NCBI GenBank assembly: GCA_028023455.1 | Contig: JAQFVV010006200.1 | Coordinates: 3,667,738-3,731,737 of the forward strand | Length of the DNA: 64,000 nt | Reading direction: 5' to 3' | Origin: Epiperipatus broadwayi | Lineage: Eukaryota > Onychophora > Udeonychophora > Euonychophora > Peripatidae | In this document: piece by piece, positions 43,262 through 55,654 of the stretch | Numbering within the stretch: position 1 is the stretch's first letter | How the letters are laid out: the number at the start of each line of letters is the position of its first letter | Translations under genes and position numbers: made by a program | The notes under the pieces: model-generated | Database searches by the model: none | The model's input: the letters and a program-made list of their open reading frames with translations, nothing else | Told to the model about the DNA's origin: nothing

Positions 43262-45433
43262 TTTTGCAGTTTTAATGTTGGTTTATTGTGGAGGTTGATA
43301 GTATGGTTATCTCATCAGATTTTTTATTAGTATATTAATATATTTGATTAATAATCTTAGTATAATAGTTTTCAAAAGAATTTAAGAAAATTCTGTCAAA
43401 TAAGTTCTTTAATATTAAGGAAGTGGTTTATCTAGGAAAGTAAATAGTGATTTATAATATGTAAATGAATGAATTTAATTTTTTACTTAAAATAATGGAT
43501 GATAAATTATTAAAAAAAAATTATTTAATTTATATTCGAATATTAAATTCATTATTTTGCTTAGCTTTCATTCTCTATTTACTGTTTCATCATCTTTTCG
43601 GGATGTTTGGGTCTGTGTTTTTGCTAGTTAAAATTAATTAATAAAGAAAAGTGTTCATTGAAGAGAAATTATATGATCTACATCATTTTGTTGATCCATT
43701 CTAAATTCTATATTCAGAAATAAGATTTTACATGATCTTTGTTACTTCATTGGAGTTTGTAATAAGTTCAATGATTATGCAAAAAGGTGAAGGTAGTATT
43801 AAAATGGACAGTTAACTTACCTTCAGATTACTGATGAGTGACCTCTCAGAGTACTAAATTATAAATGGACTGATAATCTGTTTACAAACTAGAAGCAAGA
43901 AGAAATTTGAAGATGTAGTCACAGTTTAATATTTATTAAAATACATATTTAATTATAAATTATGTTCAATATACTTTTAAAAATGATAATTTAATTAGTA
44001 AATTATAGAATAAAATTACAGATTGGGTATCATGAGAAAGGAAATAAGAATTTAGTGAAAAGAAGTGCATTTGTAAATCAAAATCTTCATTGTGTTTTAT
44101 ATATAGTCATTTCACCAATGTTTGCTGAAAGTTTCTTACCTGAACATATAAAATTTGGAGTTTTTACAGCAAGAATTGCATGAAAACTGCACACTAATCT
44201 GTGAATTATGGAAGAATATTTATTGGGCATTGCAAATGGAACATTGCAAAACTCATAAATGAGAAAGAAAAAACTAAATTATGTAATAGACTATGTATAA
44301 GAAAAAAAATCATGTCAGTTCTAGTAATTTTGAGTCAGATTCTTAAAATTAATAGATTTAAAAACAAAATTAGACAATGTGTGTAAGAAATCTGAAAAAA
44401 GATAACTTTTAATTAGGAAAAACGAGAGAATGAAATAAAATTCATAAAAACATTTTGCCGTAAATTGAGATATATGAAAGGTATAATCAGTGAACAAGAA
44501 TAAACATTTGACATCACTTTAGAATATATAATGGAAGAACATACATGTCATATATGAAGAGAGTAACATGTCTGGTAGTCAGCAATGAATGAATGAAAAA
44601 TACTAATATATAATGTCACTTGTACATATTTACATAGAAACTATTTCTTGGGATCTTCAAATGTAGAAATTTTTGCAATGGGAAAATTGAAAGAGAGAAA
44701 AAAGAGTTAAATCATCAGAAATGGTAAATCAGAGCAGCTACAATCCATGAACTTTGAACTCCAGAATCCAGCACTATTTCTTTATTAGACCATGTAAATA
44801 AAAGCAAAACAGAGTTTTAGATATGTTGCATTAATGAAATTTATTCTTTGCTGCATTAATTGATTATTATAGAAATTAATTATCTTAGGAATTTTAGTTA
44901 ATATATTTAATTTTTGAAAATGTTTGTGAAAAACATAATTGGTAAATATATTAACAACAAACATGGACCAATATCTGTCTGAAAAATTATAATTTTATTT
45001 GCCTAATAGAATATCTTAAAACCATGAGAATGACTTAATATGTCATTTTTGAGTATGTCAAAAAAAAAAAAATTACAACTTCAATAGAATAATATAGACT
45101 AAATTTTCTGTAAGTAGATTTTCCAATTGATTTATTACAAATGCAATATAAGTATTTATTTTATTTTTGATTTATATTAAATCAGTACTTTTCAACCTTA
45201 TTTTAATACAAACTGGTTCAGTATTTATTGTCTAACGAAACTTTAAATACATCAAACTATAAAAAATATAATAAATCAATTCTTTAAAGAATTAACAAAA
45301 TTAAACGTAGGATAGACAACTGTATACTCTTATCACATAGCATTTGACTAGCCTAGTGAGTATTGATTTTTCCTTGACTATTTTTTGATTGATGGGTGAT
45401 TGTGAGACCTATGTCCAGTGAGCTATTTAATAA
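43262..45433. other. intergenic AT-rich sequence
   Basis: A tRNA-like stretch on the minus strand near 44740-44800 (GCTGGATTCTGGAGTTCAAA) might be a SINE remnant. The open frame at 44201-44386 has no recognisable domain. Confidence 0.4.
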
Positions 45434-45599
45434 AAAATTGTTTTATGAAGAGCTCACAAATAAGCTTAACAAGCTTTGCAGAATATCCTCAATGCCAGAT
45501 CAGCACTCCACTGACGAAGCCAGTAGCAGAAATCGGTCTGGGATTGAAGATATTCTGAAAAAGCTTGTTAAGAGCTTATTTGCATGCTTTTTATAAAAC
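45434..45599. mobile_element. foldback with hammerhead-like centre
   Basis: AACAAGCTTTGCAGAATATC on the left and GATATTCTGAAAAAGCTTGT on the right are inverted partners. Symmetry extends outward (ATAAGCTTAACAAG / CTTGTTAAGAGCTTAT, TTTTATGAAG / CTTTTTATAAAA) and inward (CAATGCCAGATC / GGTCTGGGATTG). The unpaired centre reads CACTGACGAAGCCAGTAGC then AGAAATC, which has CTGACGA and GAAA boxes. The open frame across it is incidental. Confidence 0.75.
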
Positions 45600-46639
45600 A
45601 TTTGTAATACAAGCTTGTTTAAATTAGGTCATGTGACATCTAACTTGATTTATATGTAATAAAAATTGTTTTACTTTTAACCTATATTTTATAAATATTT
45701 AAGTTATTGATTTATAATGGCCATATTTTCTAAGATTGTATGATTTAAATTTTATTGTAAGTCTGGAGTTTGTGCATTTGGCATTGATTAAAAAGTAATA
45801 TAGAAGTGGTTGTATTACAGATAGCTATGTTAAGAGTTTGTTAATGGGTTCACATTACTCTTGCATTTGACTTTTATAAATCTTTGAATTTAAATTCTTC
45901 ATTTGTTGTTATTACTTGTCAGTTCTTTTTTGCAATCATGAAACTTGAAAAAGAGTCCAAAATCCAACTGGGTAAATTCATTTTAAGAATATCTTTAAAT
46001 CATTGATTGAATTAGAATGGATAACATATAAGTGTTGATAATTGATAAGTAAATTTTGGTCAGGTTTTCCTACTGTTGATAAATTTGGTTGAATTTTCCT
46101 CATTCCTAAATTTAATTTGTACAGAAAAAAATTTGCTACAGATACAGAGAAAATCGGTTTTGTTTGGATTGGATTCAGCTCGTCTTGGCACTGTAGATTG
46201 TTTCATTTAATTTATTGAATAAATCTGTCAAATAAGTTATCTTACTTTTGAAATAAGCAGGTTGTCTCTAGCACTGGATTAAAGAGTTGATAAAACCAAT
46301 CCAAAACGGTCATCTTTTGATAGTCAACAAATGTGTACGAAATGCAAGAAATTGATGCCTTCATTATTTTCAATAAAAATTTATCTAAACAATCTGTTAT
46401 TGAATAAATTGTTTCTGATTTCATTTATTGCTTTAATAACAATGTAATGATCTATGTAGGTATTTACTCAGATTTTCAGCAACTAAATGATGACATGCAC
46501 ATATTTAGAACCAAGATTAAAAAAAAAACCTTTATAGCATTCTATCATAGTTGAAGCATCAGCAGTAGCAATTGACAAGATATTACTCAAGGGGATTTCT
46601 TTTTTAAAAAACTATTTCAATAAATTATAAATTTTCTTG
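45600..46639. other. intergenic sequence, possible minus-strand ORF remnant
   Basis: The minus strand near 46424-46242 reads SETIYSITDCLDKFLLKIMK... without a recognisable domain. It could be a transposase remnant, but I cannot assign it. Confidence 0.3.
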
Positions 46640-46830
46640 TGGATTCCAAGAGATTGTAAAAGACCCAGAAAGAGACCACATGTGAGATGGATGGATGAAA
46701 TAAGAAAGTGTGCAGGGGTGATGTGGAGAAGAGAAGCTAAAGATTGGAGAAGATGGATTAAACTTGGAGAGACCTTCATCCTGCAGTGGATTGATAATGG
46801 TTGATAATGATGATGATGATGACTATCTAA
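46640..46830 (+). mobile_element. LINE-A copy 3, 5'-truncated 3' end
   Basis: An uninterrupted 54-codon end of the LINE-A ORF runs from TGG at 46640 to TGA at 46804 (WIPRDCKRPRKRPHVRWMD...TFILQWIDNG). It is almost the same as the end of the minus-strand copy at 48005. It is followed by the ATGATGATGATGAT tail. Truncation at the 5' side and the intact frame indicate a young target-primed insertion. Confidence 0.9.
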
Positions 46831-47129
46831 TTGTAAATATTTAGCGAATAATAATTTTAGGTTTTTTTTCTTCTTTTATGAATTGCACTTATGCTAAAAC
46901 TAAGATTTCATTTTCTGGCCAAGTTGATTCATTAAACTATATAGAGAATTGGGATGTTTTTAAATACATAATAAATCTTCAATGTCTTGAACCATTTCAA
47001 CAATTCTTTTCTCAGAAATTTTCTTGATGACCTCACATATCAAAAAATTAATTCTTCACCAGCAATAAGTAACAAAATATGGTAAAAAGCAAACAGATCA
47101 TTGTCATCTAGTTTGAATATTATTTAGAA

Positions 47130-47605
47130 GATAGTTTTGGTAATATCAGCTATCTCAACTTTTTTTTTTAAGTGCTTGAAAGTAAATCCTTTCTTATAGC
47201 ATGAATTTTTGACAAATGATCTTATAGTAACCTTTTGGCAAATCAAAGCACATCAATGTATTGTTAGTAGGCAATTGAATAACTTTTTTATATATTTTTT
47301 ATGTTCATCCATGATATCTATAAAAAAGAAAAGAGTAAAATTATATCAATTGTATGCAGTTTTAGCAACCGGAAATAAAATATTATAGAAAGCATTGCAA
47401 TTCATCAATTTATTTGAACGCTATTGAAGAATTTTGCCAATGTCGGCTGTATAATTTTTTTTTATTATGCCTTTGAAAATAAATTCTTTCTTATAGATTG
47501 AATTTTTGATAAATGTTGTTGTAGTCTTGAGATGTTGTTTGATAAAAAATTGTGGTAAATCAAAGCACATCAATATATTGTTAGTAGACAACTGAATAAA
47601 GCAAT
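47130..47605. repeat. two diverged direct repeats of about 300 bp period
   Basis: CAAATCAAAGCACATCAATG followed by TATTGTTAGTAG near 47238 recurs near 47560. Upstream, TTTCTTATAG...TGAATTTTTGA also recurs (47195 and 47490). Identity unknown; no domain was recognised on either strand. Confidence 0.6.
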
Positions 47606-47990
47606 ATTATTTTGTTTATATTTTTTTGTTACATTCTTCCATGGTTATTTTTCATTAGAAGAGTGTAAAATTATCAAGATATATAACACTTCATAAAAAT
47701 GAAAAAGTGTAATTTTTCTTACCAAAATCAATTTTTTTGCTATAGTTTTGTTATTAGAATAGTGTCAATAACATTAGATATACAATGATTTTTGTTTATG
47801 ATCGCAAAAGACAAATTAAAATACTAAAAAAACTAGCAAATAGGGTTTTGTTCTTTGCTCAGTAAAATATATATGTGATATTAAGTTTCACATATCAAAA
47901 AAATTTATCAAGAAATTATTTTAAAAAAATATATTGATATGCAATTAAAAATAAAGTGTTTTGACTCATTTTATTTAGTAGATATAAATA

Positions 47991-50945
47991 ATTCATCATC
48001 ATTATCAACCATTATCAATCCACTGCAGAATGAAGGTCTCTCCAAGTTCAATCCATCTCTGATCTTTAGCTTCTCTTCTCCAAATCACCCCTGCACACTT
48101 TCTTATTTCATCCATCCATCTCACATGTGGTCTCTTTCTGGGTCTTTTACAATCTCTTGGAATCCAGTTTAAAATTTCAACTGTCCATCTATTATCATCT
48201 CTTCTAGCAATATGTCCAGCCCAATTCCATTTGTCTTTTAATTTTTTCAATGAGGTCAGTAATACCTGTTTGTTCTCTTACCCATATATTGCATTTTTGA
48301 TCTCTTCTTGTTACTCCCAACATGCATCTCTCCATACTTCTTTGAGTGGTTTGAAGTCTCTGTATCATTCTTCTATTAAGTGTCCAAGTCTCAGATCCAT
48401 AAGTAAGAACTGGTAAAACACATTTATTAAAAATCTTTTCAAACACATAGGCATATTTCCTTTTAGTATCAAGTTATTTCTACCAAAAACGCTCCAACCA
48501 AGTTTAATTCTATGATTAATTTCATCCATTATGTTTCCATCTGTATTAATATTCTGACCAAGATATTTGTAACTGTTAACTTCTTCTAACTCATCATAAT
48601 CAATCTATTTTCATATTTTGAGAAAATCCATTAAACATTACTTCAGTCTTTTAGCATTTATCTTTAGTCCTACTTTCATCTGATAACTCTTGCAACATTT
48701 CCTGCAGCTCTAAAGCATTATTTGCAAAAACAACTACATCATCTGCAAAATCTAAATGACTTAAATAATCTCCATTTACTTTCACTCCTTTAGCTTCCCA
48801 TTTTAATCCACAAAATACTTGTCGCAGCATTGCTGTAAAAAGTTTTGGAGATATGGAGTCACCCTGTCTTATACCCTTCTCAATGTTGACTTTCCTAGTA
48901 TCATTATGTAATCTAATTGTTGCTGTTGCATTTTTATAAATATTCTTTAAAATATGACAATATCCTGGATCTATACCTTGATGATCCAATGCTTTAATCA
49001 CCAAAGAAATGTTTATAGAATCAAATGCCTTTTCATAATCTACAAATCCAAAGTATAATGGCAACTCATATTCATTTGTCCTTTCTATAACTTCTCTCAA
49101 TACCTGAAGATGATCTACTGTACTAAAACCACTTTTAAATCCAGCTTGTTCTCTTGGTTGGTGGAAATTCAATGTTCTCTATAGACGAGTTGTAATTATC
49201 TTGGTAAAAATTTTATATAAAACTGATAAAAGGCTGATAGGTCTGTAATTTCTAATATCTTCTTTATCACCTTTTTAAAATATTAACATTAATACTGCAT
49301 TCTTCCAATCATCTAGTACATCTTTATCATTTAGACATTTGGTATATAACTTTGCTAAAAAAATTTCTATTTCTTCACTGGCTTCTTTAAATATATCAAT
49401 TATAATTCCATCATTACCTGGAGCCTTTCCTTTCTTCATACATTTAATTGCATGTCTCACTTCATTTAAAATTCTGGGCAATTTGGAAGATGTAATAGAT
49501 ATGAGGTACTTGTTCTTTATTATATAATTCTTGATAAAAGTCTTCTACCCATTTCATGATGTCATCTCTCTTTTTACTAATAATTCCATCTTTTTTTTCT
49601 TATTGCAGATATAAATTCCCTACCAATACCAAAGTGTTGTTTTACACTCTTCAGATTTTTATTCTCTTCTACAGCTTTTTTTGCTAGTTCACAATTATAC
49701 TTTCTTATATCATATTCAACTCTTTTCCGCCTTATTTTACAAAATTCGAGATATAAATTCCCTACCAATACCAAAGTGTTGTTTTACACTCTTCAGATTT
49801 TTATTCTCTTCTACAGCTTTTTTTGCTAGTTCACAGTTATACTTTCTTATATCATATTCAACTCTTTTCCGCCTTATTTTACAAAATTCGAGATATTCAA
49901 TTCTTTTTAATGCATCATTTTTGTATATCTTCATATTCCTTCTTTTCTTCATAAATTCTCTACTCTCAGTAGAAATTTTATTGGTCAATTGCTGCTTTTT
50001 TCTACCAGCTATATTTGTTGCAGTTTTTAAAAGTGTATCAGTTATTTTCCTATTAATTTCATTCAAATCTGAATCATGTTTAAAATCTCCCAATACTTGA
50101 AACCGATTTGTAAGTTCTAATTTAAATTCATTGAATGTTTCTGACGATTATGAATATCAACTGTAAATATTGTTTTTTTTAATAATTTTTGGTCTCTCTA
50201 GTTTTGCATTGACACATATTTTACATCTTACTAATCAATTATCACTTCCTGTATTAAATTTATTAAGAACATTACAATCTTGAAATATGTATTTTCTGTT
50301 AGTCAAAATATAATCCAATTCTGCTGTACCTTCATTTGGATGCTTCCATGTCCATTTCCTTTTAACATTTTTCTCAAAAATAAAATAAAATTATAATATA
50401 AAGTTTTTCTTTTTCTGCAAACTCCACAAGTCTATGTCCTCTCTCATTTCTATTACCATAACCAAAATTACCTACAGCACTTTCATTTGATTACCAATTC
50501 TAGCATTAAAGTCTCCATAACAATTTTAAAATGTTGTTTACTTTGATCAAAAGCCTTTTGTATATCCATATAAAAATCTTCTACTAATTCATCACTATGA
50601 GAACTTGTTGGGGCATAAACCTGAATTATCTGCATTTGGTATCTGCTATTAAGTTGGATAACTAATTAATCTTGCCACTCTGTCTGTTACACCATCAATC
50701 TCCACAATATTGTTCTTCCACTTTTTATTTATAATGACTCCTACTCCACTTGTATTTCCAATATTTGTACCTTTATAATAGAGTACATGTCCACTTTTTG
50801 AATCAATTGTCTCTTCACCTTTTCTTCTAACTTCACAAAGTCCAACAATGTCCCATTTAATATAAGACAGTTCTTCTAATTCTTGCAATATTCCTTTACT
50901 TGAAAGTGATCTACAGTTGTAAGTAACTAAATAAAAAGTCTGCAG
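47991..50945 (-). mobile_element. LINE-A copy 2, nearly full-length APE-type LINE with frame breaks
   Basis: On the minus strand the order is as follows. The endonuclease starts near 50930 (TYNCRSLSSKGILQELEEL), continues in 50888-50649 ([29 protein letters not shown]) and on to IIQVYAPTSSHSDE and RNERGHRLVEF near 50430. A linker follows (50093-49577). The RT fingers are at 49481-49275 (IKCMKKGKAPGNDGIIIDIF). The RT core is at 49172-48651 (FVDYEKAFDSI, IRQGDSISPKLF, LDFADDVVVF; catalytic FADD present). The C-terminal part is at 48446-48005 (LTYGSETWT, WAGHIARR, PRKRPHVRWMDEI). The tail is ATGATGATG-like. It is broken by frameshifts, one of them from a 142-bp tandem duplication. Such elements copy themselves by target-primed reverse transcription. 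The clade resembles RTE-like elements, but this is a guess. Confidence 0.92.
49608..49891 (-). repeat. 142-bp tandem duplication inside LINE-A copy 2
   Basis: GATATAAATTCCCTACCAAT starts at 49608 and again at 49750, and both 142-bp units are nearly identical (one A/G difference seen). 142 is not a multiple of three, so the duplication shifts the LINE reading frame. It is absent from copy 1. Confidence 0.95.
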
Positions 50946-52139
50946 CCCTCCTTATAAATAATTATAAATGAGTAAGTTATTTTTTTTATAATTTCATGTT
51001 TTGTTAATACTGTAATAGAGAATGTTAATATATTGACTGTACACTTCAAATAGTCTGATTTTATTATTTGCAAGTACTAAAAGAACAAAAATGTAAAATA
51101 AATAAGTAAGAAAATACAATTTCCTTTATAAATGATCCACAATCTGCAAAGATCGAAAATGTCAAATCTGGATTAAAATTTTTAAATATTTATTATACTC
51201 ACAATACTGTTAACTGTTATATTTGAAATATAAGCATAATTAATATACCTGGAGTTTAAATGTAATTATAGGTGATTTGAATTGTCACACAATTCAAAAA
51301 ATCTAAATTAGATTTCATGATTATCATCTATTTTTAATATATTGTTAACAAATCATTCATTAATTTCTTCCAATACATGCTAGACTTCCTGCCAATTCTC
51401 ACCATTTGTCAGTTATCAGTTATAACTCTCATTTTGTATGAAAAATAAAATAATCATTACAACTTTGTCATACAATAGATGAATCATTTTTTCACTTCTT
51501 GATCTTTTATGCATTGATTTTATATATCAATAATAATAATAAACAGATACCTGTAAATGTTATGGCCTTTCTTAACTTCAAAAAAAAAAAAAGGAAAGGG
51601 AGAGAGAAAAAAAATCAATATAGAAATGAGTTTTACAATGACTATAGAAACAATCTGTAAAACACAAATATATCCCCCATATAGAACACGCTGGCCCATT
51701 TTTCTGTTTGCTTGATATTTTATAATGCTATCTTAATATATTCAACAGATAATTTCTTTCTGAAATACTTTAACACTGTCTCTATCATATAATACCAATG
51801 AAAACAATTGATATTGTCTTTTTTAAGAATGTCTTTGAGATAATCTTTTAACCACCATCAGTTTCACTATAAAACACTTTTTTGGGAGGTCTTCCTGATA
51901 TGGGTACAGGGTCATGTGTTTTACTTAAATTGAAAACACAAATTTTATTTAACAACTTAACATGTTTATTCACTCATAGTAATTTATATATCTATTAGTA
52001 ATAATAATTAGTAGTTCAACTGATGAGTTGAAACAGCTATAAATCATATTGATCATGGATCAATTCATATAAAATAAATATATAGACAGATAGAGCCTAA
52101 CTATTTCTACAATTTATTAAAAGTTTATTTTAATAACTA
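50946..52139. other. intergenic AT-rich sequence
   Basis: An A-run followed by GGAAAGGGAGAGAG lies near 51580-51610. No gene seen. Confidence 0.45.
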
Positions 52140-52345
52140 ATTGTTTCCTTCCCAATATTCATTTAACTCCTGTAATTTCAGATAGTCATTCACTAGCAAT
52201 TCAAGTAAGCACTGCTGCCCACTCCTTCCTTGAGTCAGTTTAATTGGATTTGACAGAATTTCTTTTCTACTACTGATCTGCAATTGCACTATCAGCTTTG
52301 ACTTTAGTCTTCAAGTTTCATTAATCTGCTTTTTCTCCTCCATTA
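52140..52345 (-). pseudogene. possible retroelement ORF remnant
   Basis: The minus strand reads LLMEEKKQINET, KLIVQLQISSRKEIL and LELLVNDYLKLQELNE with one or two stops. GC content is higher than in the flanks. It might belong to the Gypsy material further right, but no diagnostic motif is present. Confidence 0.25.
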
Positions 52346-52394
52346 GAAGTTCTGAAGTCAATTTTAATACTGCTAATTTGCATATTAAGCATCA

Positions 52395-52625
52395 CATGAT
52401 CATCTCTTATACTAGCACATAATTGTTTACAAACAAGGCAAAACTCTCCATACAGTAGTGCCACCCTGTGCCAACCAGAGTAATCAATGGATGCCAGAAG
52501 GCTTGTGCATAAAATCCCTATCTAATGCCTACTCATCCAATATCCCCAGACTAGTTTCTGGCTTGTGGCCTTGGTCAGTGAGGAGCTTTGGATCTGAGAG
52601 CACTGCACCTAGATCTTAGCATCTA
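52395..52625. mobile_element. family-X MITE copy
   Basis: ATCACATGATCATCTCTTAT then ACTAGCACATAATTG is the terminal repeat, followed by CTCTCCATACAGTAGTGCCA and 170 bp nearly identical to 41375-41570 (for example GGCTTGTGCATAAAATCCCT and AGGAGCTTTGGATCTGAGAG). Confidence 0.8.
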
Positions 52626-52736
52626 ATGCAACCCTCCAGCAACCACCTTTTACCTCTACTTAACTATAAAACTATGAGAATGAAATTGAAAACAAAAATA
52701 TTTTCAATCTAAGCTCAATAGCCTATATAGTCATAT

Positions 52737-52891
52737 TGTTAGAAATTAATGCTATGCAAATTAGAACATGTCTGCTGCTTTCTGCATATAATTATTTCTA
52801 GAGTAACTCAACATTGTTTGTACTAACCAATTCTGTACACACACATATGTATATCTTTATGAATAAATACATAAATAGTCAATACACAACA
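52737..52891. mobile_element. possible solo LTR
   Basis: TGTTAGAAATT...AATACACAACA begins with TG and ends with CA, includes AATAAA near 52862, and has ATAT on both flanks (a possible 4-bp duplication). Its end matches the end of the LTR before the primer-binding site at 9996. In AT-rich DNA this flank match is weak evidence. Confidence 0.3.
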
Positions 52892-53214
52892 ATATTCCCC
52901 CTTCACTCTAGAAATAAGTGGAGTTTTATTTTACAAATGGATAAGGTCCTATACATGAGGGATCAGAGTGACTTGAGGTCAACATGGGCATGCCAATAAT
53001 GGCATCAGCATGGAATTTCGGCTTTCCATCATCAGAATTCCAATAGTATGGATGGTTGAAAAGTTGAAGATTGAAGCCTGTCCATTAAAGTATGAAGATT
53101 TGCTATCTTAATATAAACTGAGCACAATCTGGGCCACCTGATGAGTGCTGGTTTAGCACAATACATATATTGATGATTATTTATCTTTTCTACATGTGTG
53201 TAGTCATATGTATC

Positions 53215-53285
53215 AGTTGTATGAGATAGTGTGAATAGTTGATAGGTGCTTGAAAGTCTGAGTTCAAATCCCCTATATTTAAAAA
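53215..53285 (+). repeat. tRNA-like SINE / foldback-arm copy
   Basis: AGTTGTATGAGATAGTGTGA and TCTGAGTTCAAATCCCCTAT match the right arm of the 34325-34487 foldback. GTTCAAATCCC is a good B-box. Confidence 0.4.
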
Positions 53286-53599
53286 ATAATTTTGTAACTT
53301 TTTTGGCATCCATTTCTCTCTCTAGCAGGTATCAATAAAGTTAATTTCTCTTTTTTCTGCTCCTTTATATTTTCTTATTGTTCAGGCTGAATATCATCAT
53401 TTAATTCTATAACTTCATCTTGAACTGAGGTTATCTGCTACCTCAATCTCCATATTTATACAAGCAACCATTTTAATATATTTATTCATAATCAGATTAC
53501 TAGCTGTATCTTCTAGCATCTCAGATGTTCTTTTATGTGGTTAATATATCATCTCATTACTCTGTTATCCTCTCGTTTCATCTCTCATATTTGTGCATA

Positions 53600-54240
53600 A
53601 CTATTTTGCTTATTTTTCCTGATAGCCATTTTTTCTTCAGCACATTCTTTATCTAAACTCTGTTTAATTTAAATTTGATGTTTTCAAAATTTATGTTTTC
53701 CCTTTTGACTTTATCTCATATTTCCAGACATATGCATCCTTATATTGCATTTCATTCTTTGTAACAGAACTGGGCATGAAGTGTTGGTAAAACATCACTG
53801 TTGCAATCATTTCATGGATATCAACACACTTTTTTATTTAGAGTACTTTTCAATTGTTGGGCTATCTTTATTGCAATTCAGTTTGAGAATGATATGGTGT
53901 AAGAATATGCTGTATCCCTTTTGAACAAAGAATTTCCTTCAATTTTTCTGAGCTGAATATCATGTCTGTTACTATTGTCTCTGCACTGGTATTCTTTACC
54001 AAATGATATTCTATCCATATTGGAGTATGCATCTATAACTATTAAAAAATATGCCCATGGAATGGTCCAACATGATCTAGAATGGTTCAACATGATCTAA
54101 ATGTACTCTTTCCCATGTACACACATTTTAATTAATACAGAACCAGTTAATACACAACACTTCCATTGTTCATGTCCAATTCAATAAAGGTATTTAACAA
54201 TAGTGAACTCGATAGTATCACATCTACAAAGTTGAAGAAC
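53600..54240 (-). pseudogene. Gypsy integrase remnant
   Basis: On the minus strand, HCTIV-like WERVHLDHVEPF near 54105 and, after a frameshift, WAYFLIVIDAYSNMDRI near 54050 match the Gypsy integrase core (WxRVHxDxxGPF...YFLxVxDAYSKWxEI), including the first catalytic Asp of the DDE triad. Later parts (HEMIATVMFYQHFMPSS near 53810) are compatible with integrase sequence but disrupted. A partial duplication of AATGGT(C/T)CAACATGATCTA at 54060-54095 contributes to the break. Not functional. Confidence 0.65.
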
Positions 54241-54790
54241 ACATTGATTGTTTTTATAATCTTGCCATTGTACTTTCAAAATTTTATGGAGCATCCTTAA
54301 AATGAATTTTTTTTTTAATGTCATTATATTGCATCAATAGGATGTCCAACAATCATTTCTATACAATAAATTAGATAACAACTCTCTATATAGCTAATTT
54401 AATTGCAATAATTATTTCCCTATGATGAAATTTGCTATCTCTTAACTTGTTAAAAGCAGCAGCAGCATATTGGAGTCTGTGTTGGATCTCAACATCTAAA
54501 TCCACTTTTCTACTTATAAAATTACCAAGGTATTTAAACTCGTTTACATTCTTAAGTTGATAACTAACCAAGCTAAAAGTTGGTGAGGATTTTTCTTCCA
54601 TCACTGCTTAATAAAGAACTTGAGTTTTTAGAACATTAATTAATAAATCAAAGTTTTTATACGTTGACTTCAAAACATTAAGAACATTTTGTAATTCATC
54701 TTTTGAACTGACAAAAATGGCACAATCATCAGTATGATGTAATCCAGAATGCAAGAAGAAAAAGTTCTTATTTTTAATTTAATCGATTCA
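54240..54790 (-). mobile_element. LINE-B copy 2, 3' end with RT thumb
   Basis: The minus strand encodes HTDDCAIFVSSKDELQNVLN near 54740 (HTDD in place of the YADD box), then KNVNEFKYLGNFISRKVDLD and LQYAAAAFNKLRDSKF in the frame 54604-54386. YLGxxIS and AAAAFxxL are the conserved RT-thumb blocks. It is the same family as the + strand copy at 7504-8770 (LDVE, AAAFNEL, and the shared AAGGATGCTCCATAA at the 3' end). Confidence 0.75.
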
Positions 54791-55186
54791 AATTATACTA
54801 TCAAACTTGTATCATATCTTGATCTCTGTTCGATTAATTTGCCTTTTTCTTTCTTAAGATCACTTATCAAATCTATTTTTTCCCCTTTAAACTTTCAAAT
54901 GTACGCTTCATGTTTTAAAATCTAGTTTCATTTCTTAATTTCTCCACTACATTTTATTCCACACCGCCATGTGTCTACACATGTACTTCCGCTTTTTATG
55001 ATTAAGTTTAGTCAAGTAGTCATGAGCATCAAGTAATAATAAGAATGATATAAGAGAATAATTTCATTTCTTTCCTCTATGGAATTTGAAATGTTTTATT
55101 GTTGATATTTTCCAATTTATCATTCCCGTTTGATTCCAAATTCGCCTATTTAAAGTCTCCAATCTTTTTTTTTTTTAAATGTCAAA
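54791..55186. other. intergenic AT-rich sequence
   Basis: No coding or repeat identity; ends in the A/T tail of the tRNA-Gly SINE. Confidence 0.4.
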
Positions 55187-55258
55187 TGCGTTGACCGGGA
55201 AGCGAATCCGGGCCAGCTGCTTGGAAGGCAGCTATGCTAACCGCTAGCCCACCAATGC
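55187..55258 (-). repeat. tRNA-Gly(TCC)-derived SINE head
   Basis: The 72-nt minus-strand sequence has the exact length of tRNA-Gly(TCC): acceptor GCATTGG, D-stem GCTA...TAGC, anticodon loop CTTCCAA, then TTCGCTT T-loop and TCAACGCA. Against a functional gene are an A-C mismatch at acceptor position 3, a mismatched T-stem closing pair, and C in place of the invariant A58. It is followed by TTTGACATTT and an A run. The second copy at 55.66 kb shares the C58, so it is a SINE family rather than a gene. Confidence 0.75.
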
Positions 55259-55654
55259 TTATCTAGAAGTCTTTGATCCATATAATTAAAAAACGCCGTA
55301 TAACAATTTACTGATACCTATTTAAAACCTATTTTGTACTTCAAATAATCACCAATTAATCAACTTTCCAACATTTAAAAGAATTAATCTTGCTCTATAA
55401 ATTCCCATTTAGCTATCATTTAATCTTTTAGTTTCTCTATCTGTTTTAGTTGCGCTTAATTTTATCTCAAAATTATTAACAATTCCGACTACCAAATGCC
55501 CTTAAATTCACATGCGTTATTTACAAGTAATGACGTTTTAGCAGCAAATCGGAACTAGTTTTTCTTCTACAATATTATCTTTATCATTAATAAGACAATA
55601 CCACAAATTTACCTAAATTTATTAAATGTAAAAATTGTACCTGACTGAATTCAA

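Noticed and set aside
45396-45596. 66-codon open frame on the + strand
   Set aside because: Covers the foldback 45434-45599 and has no protein signature.
49681-50100. 139-codon open frame on the + strand
   Set aside because: Antisense to the LINE-A linker and prolonged by the 142-bp duplication.
55187-55258. functional tRNA-Gly(TCC) gene on the minus strand
   Set aside because: Acceptor mismatch, mutated B-box and loss of A58, shared with a second truncated copy; better explained as a SINE head.
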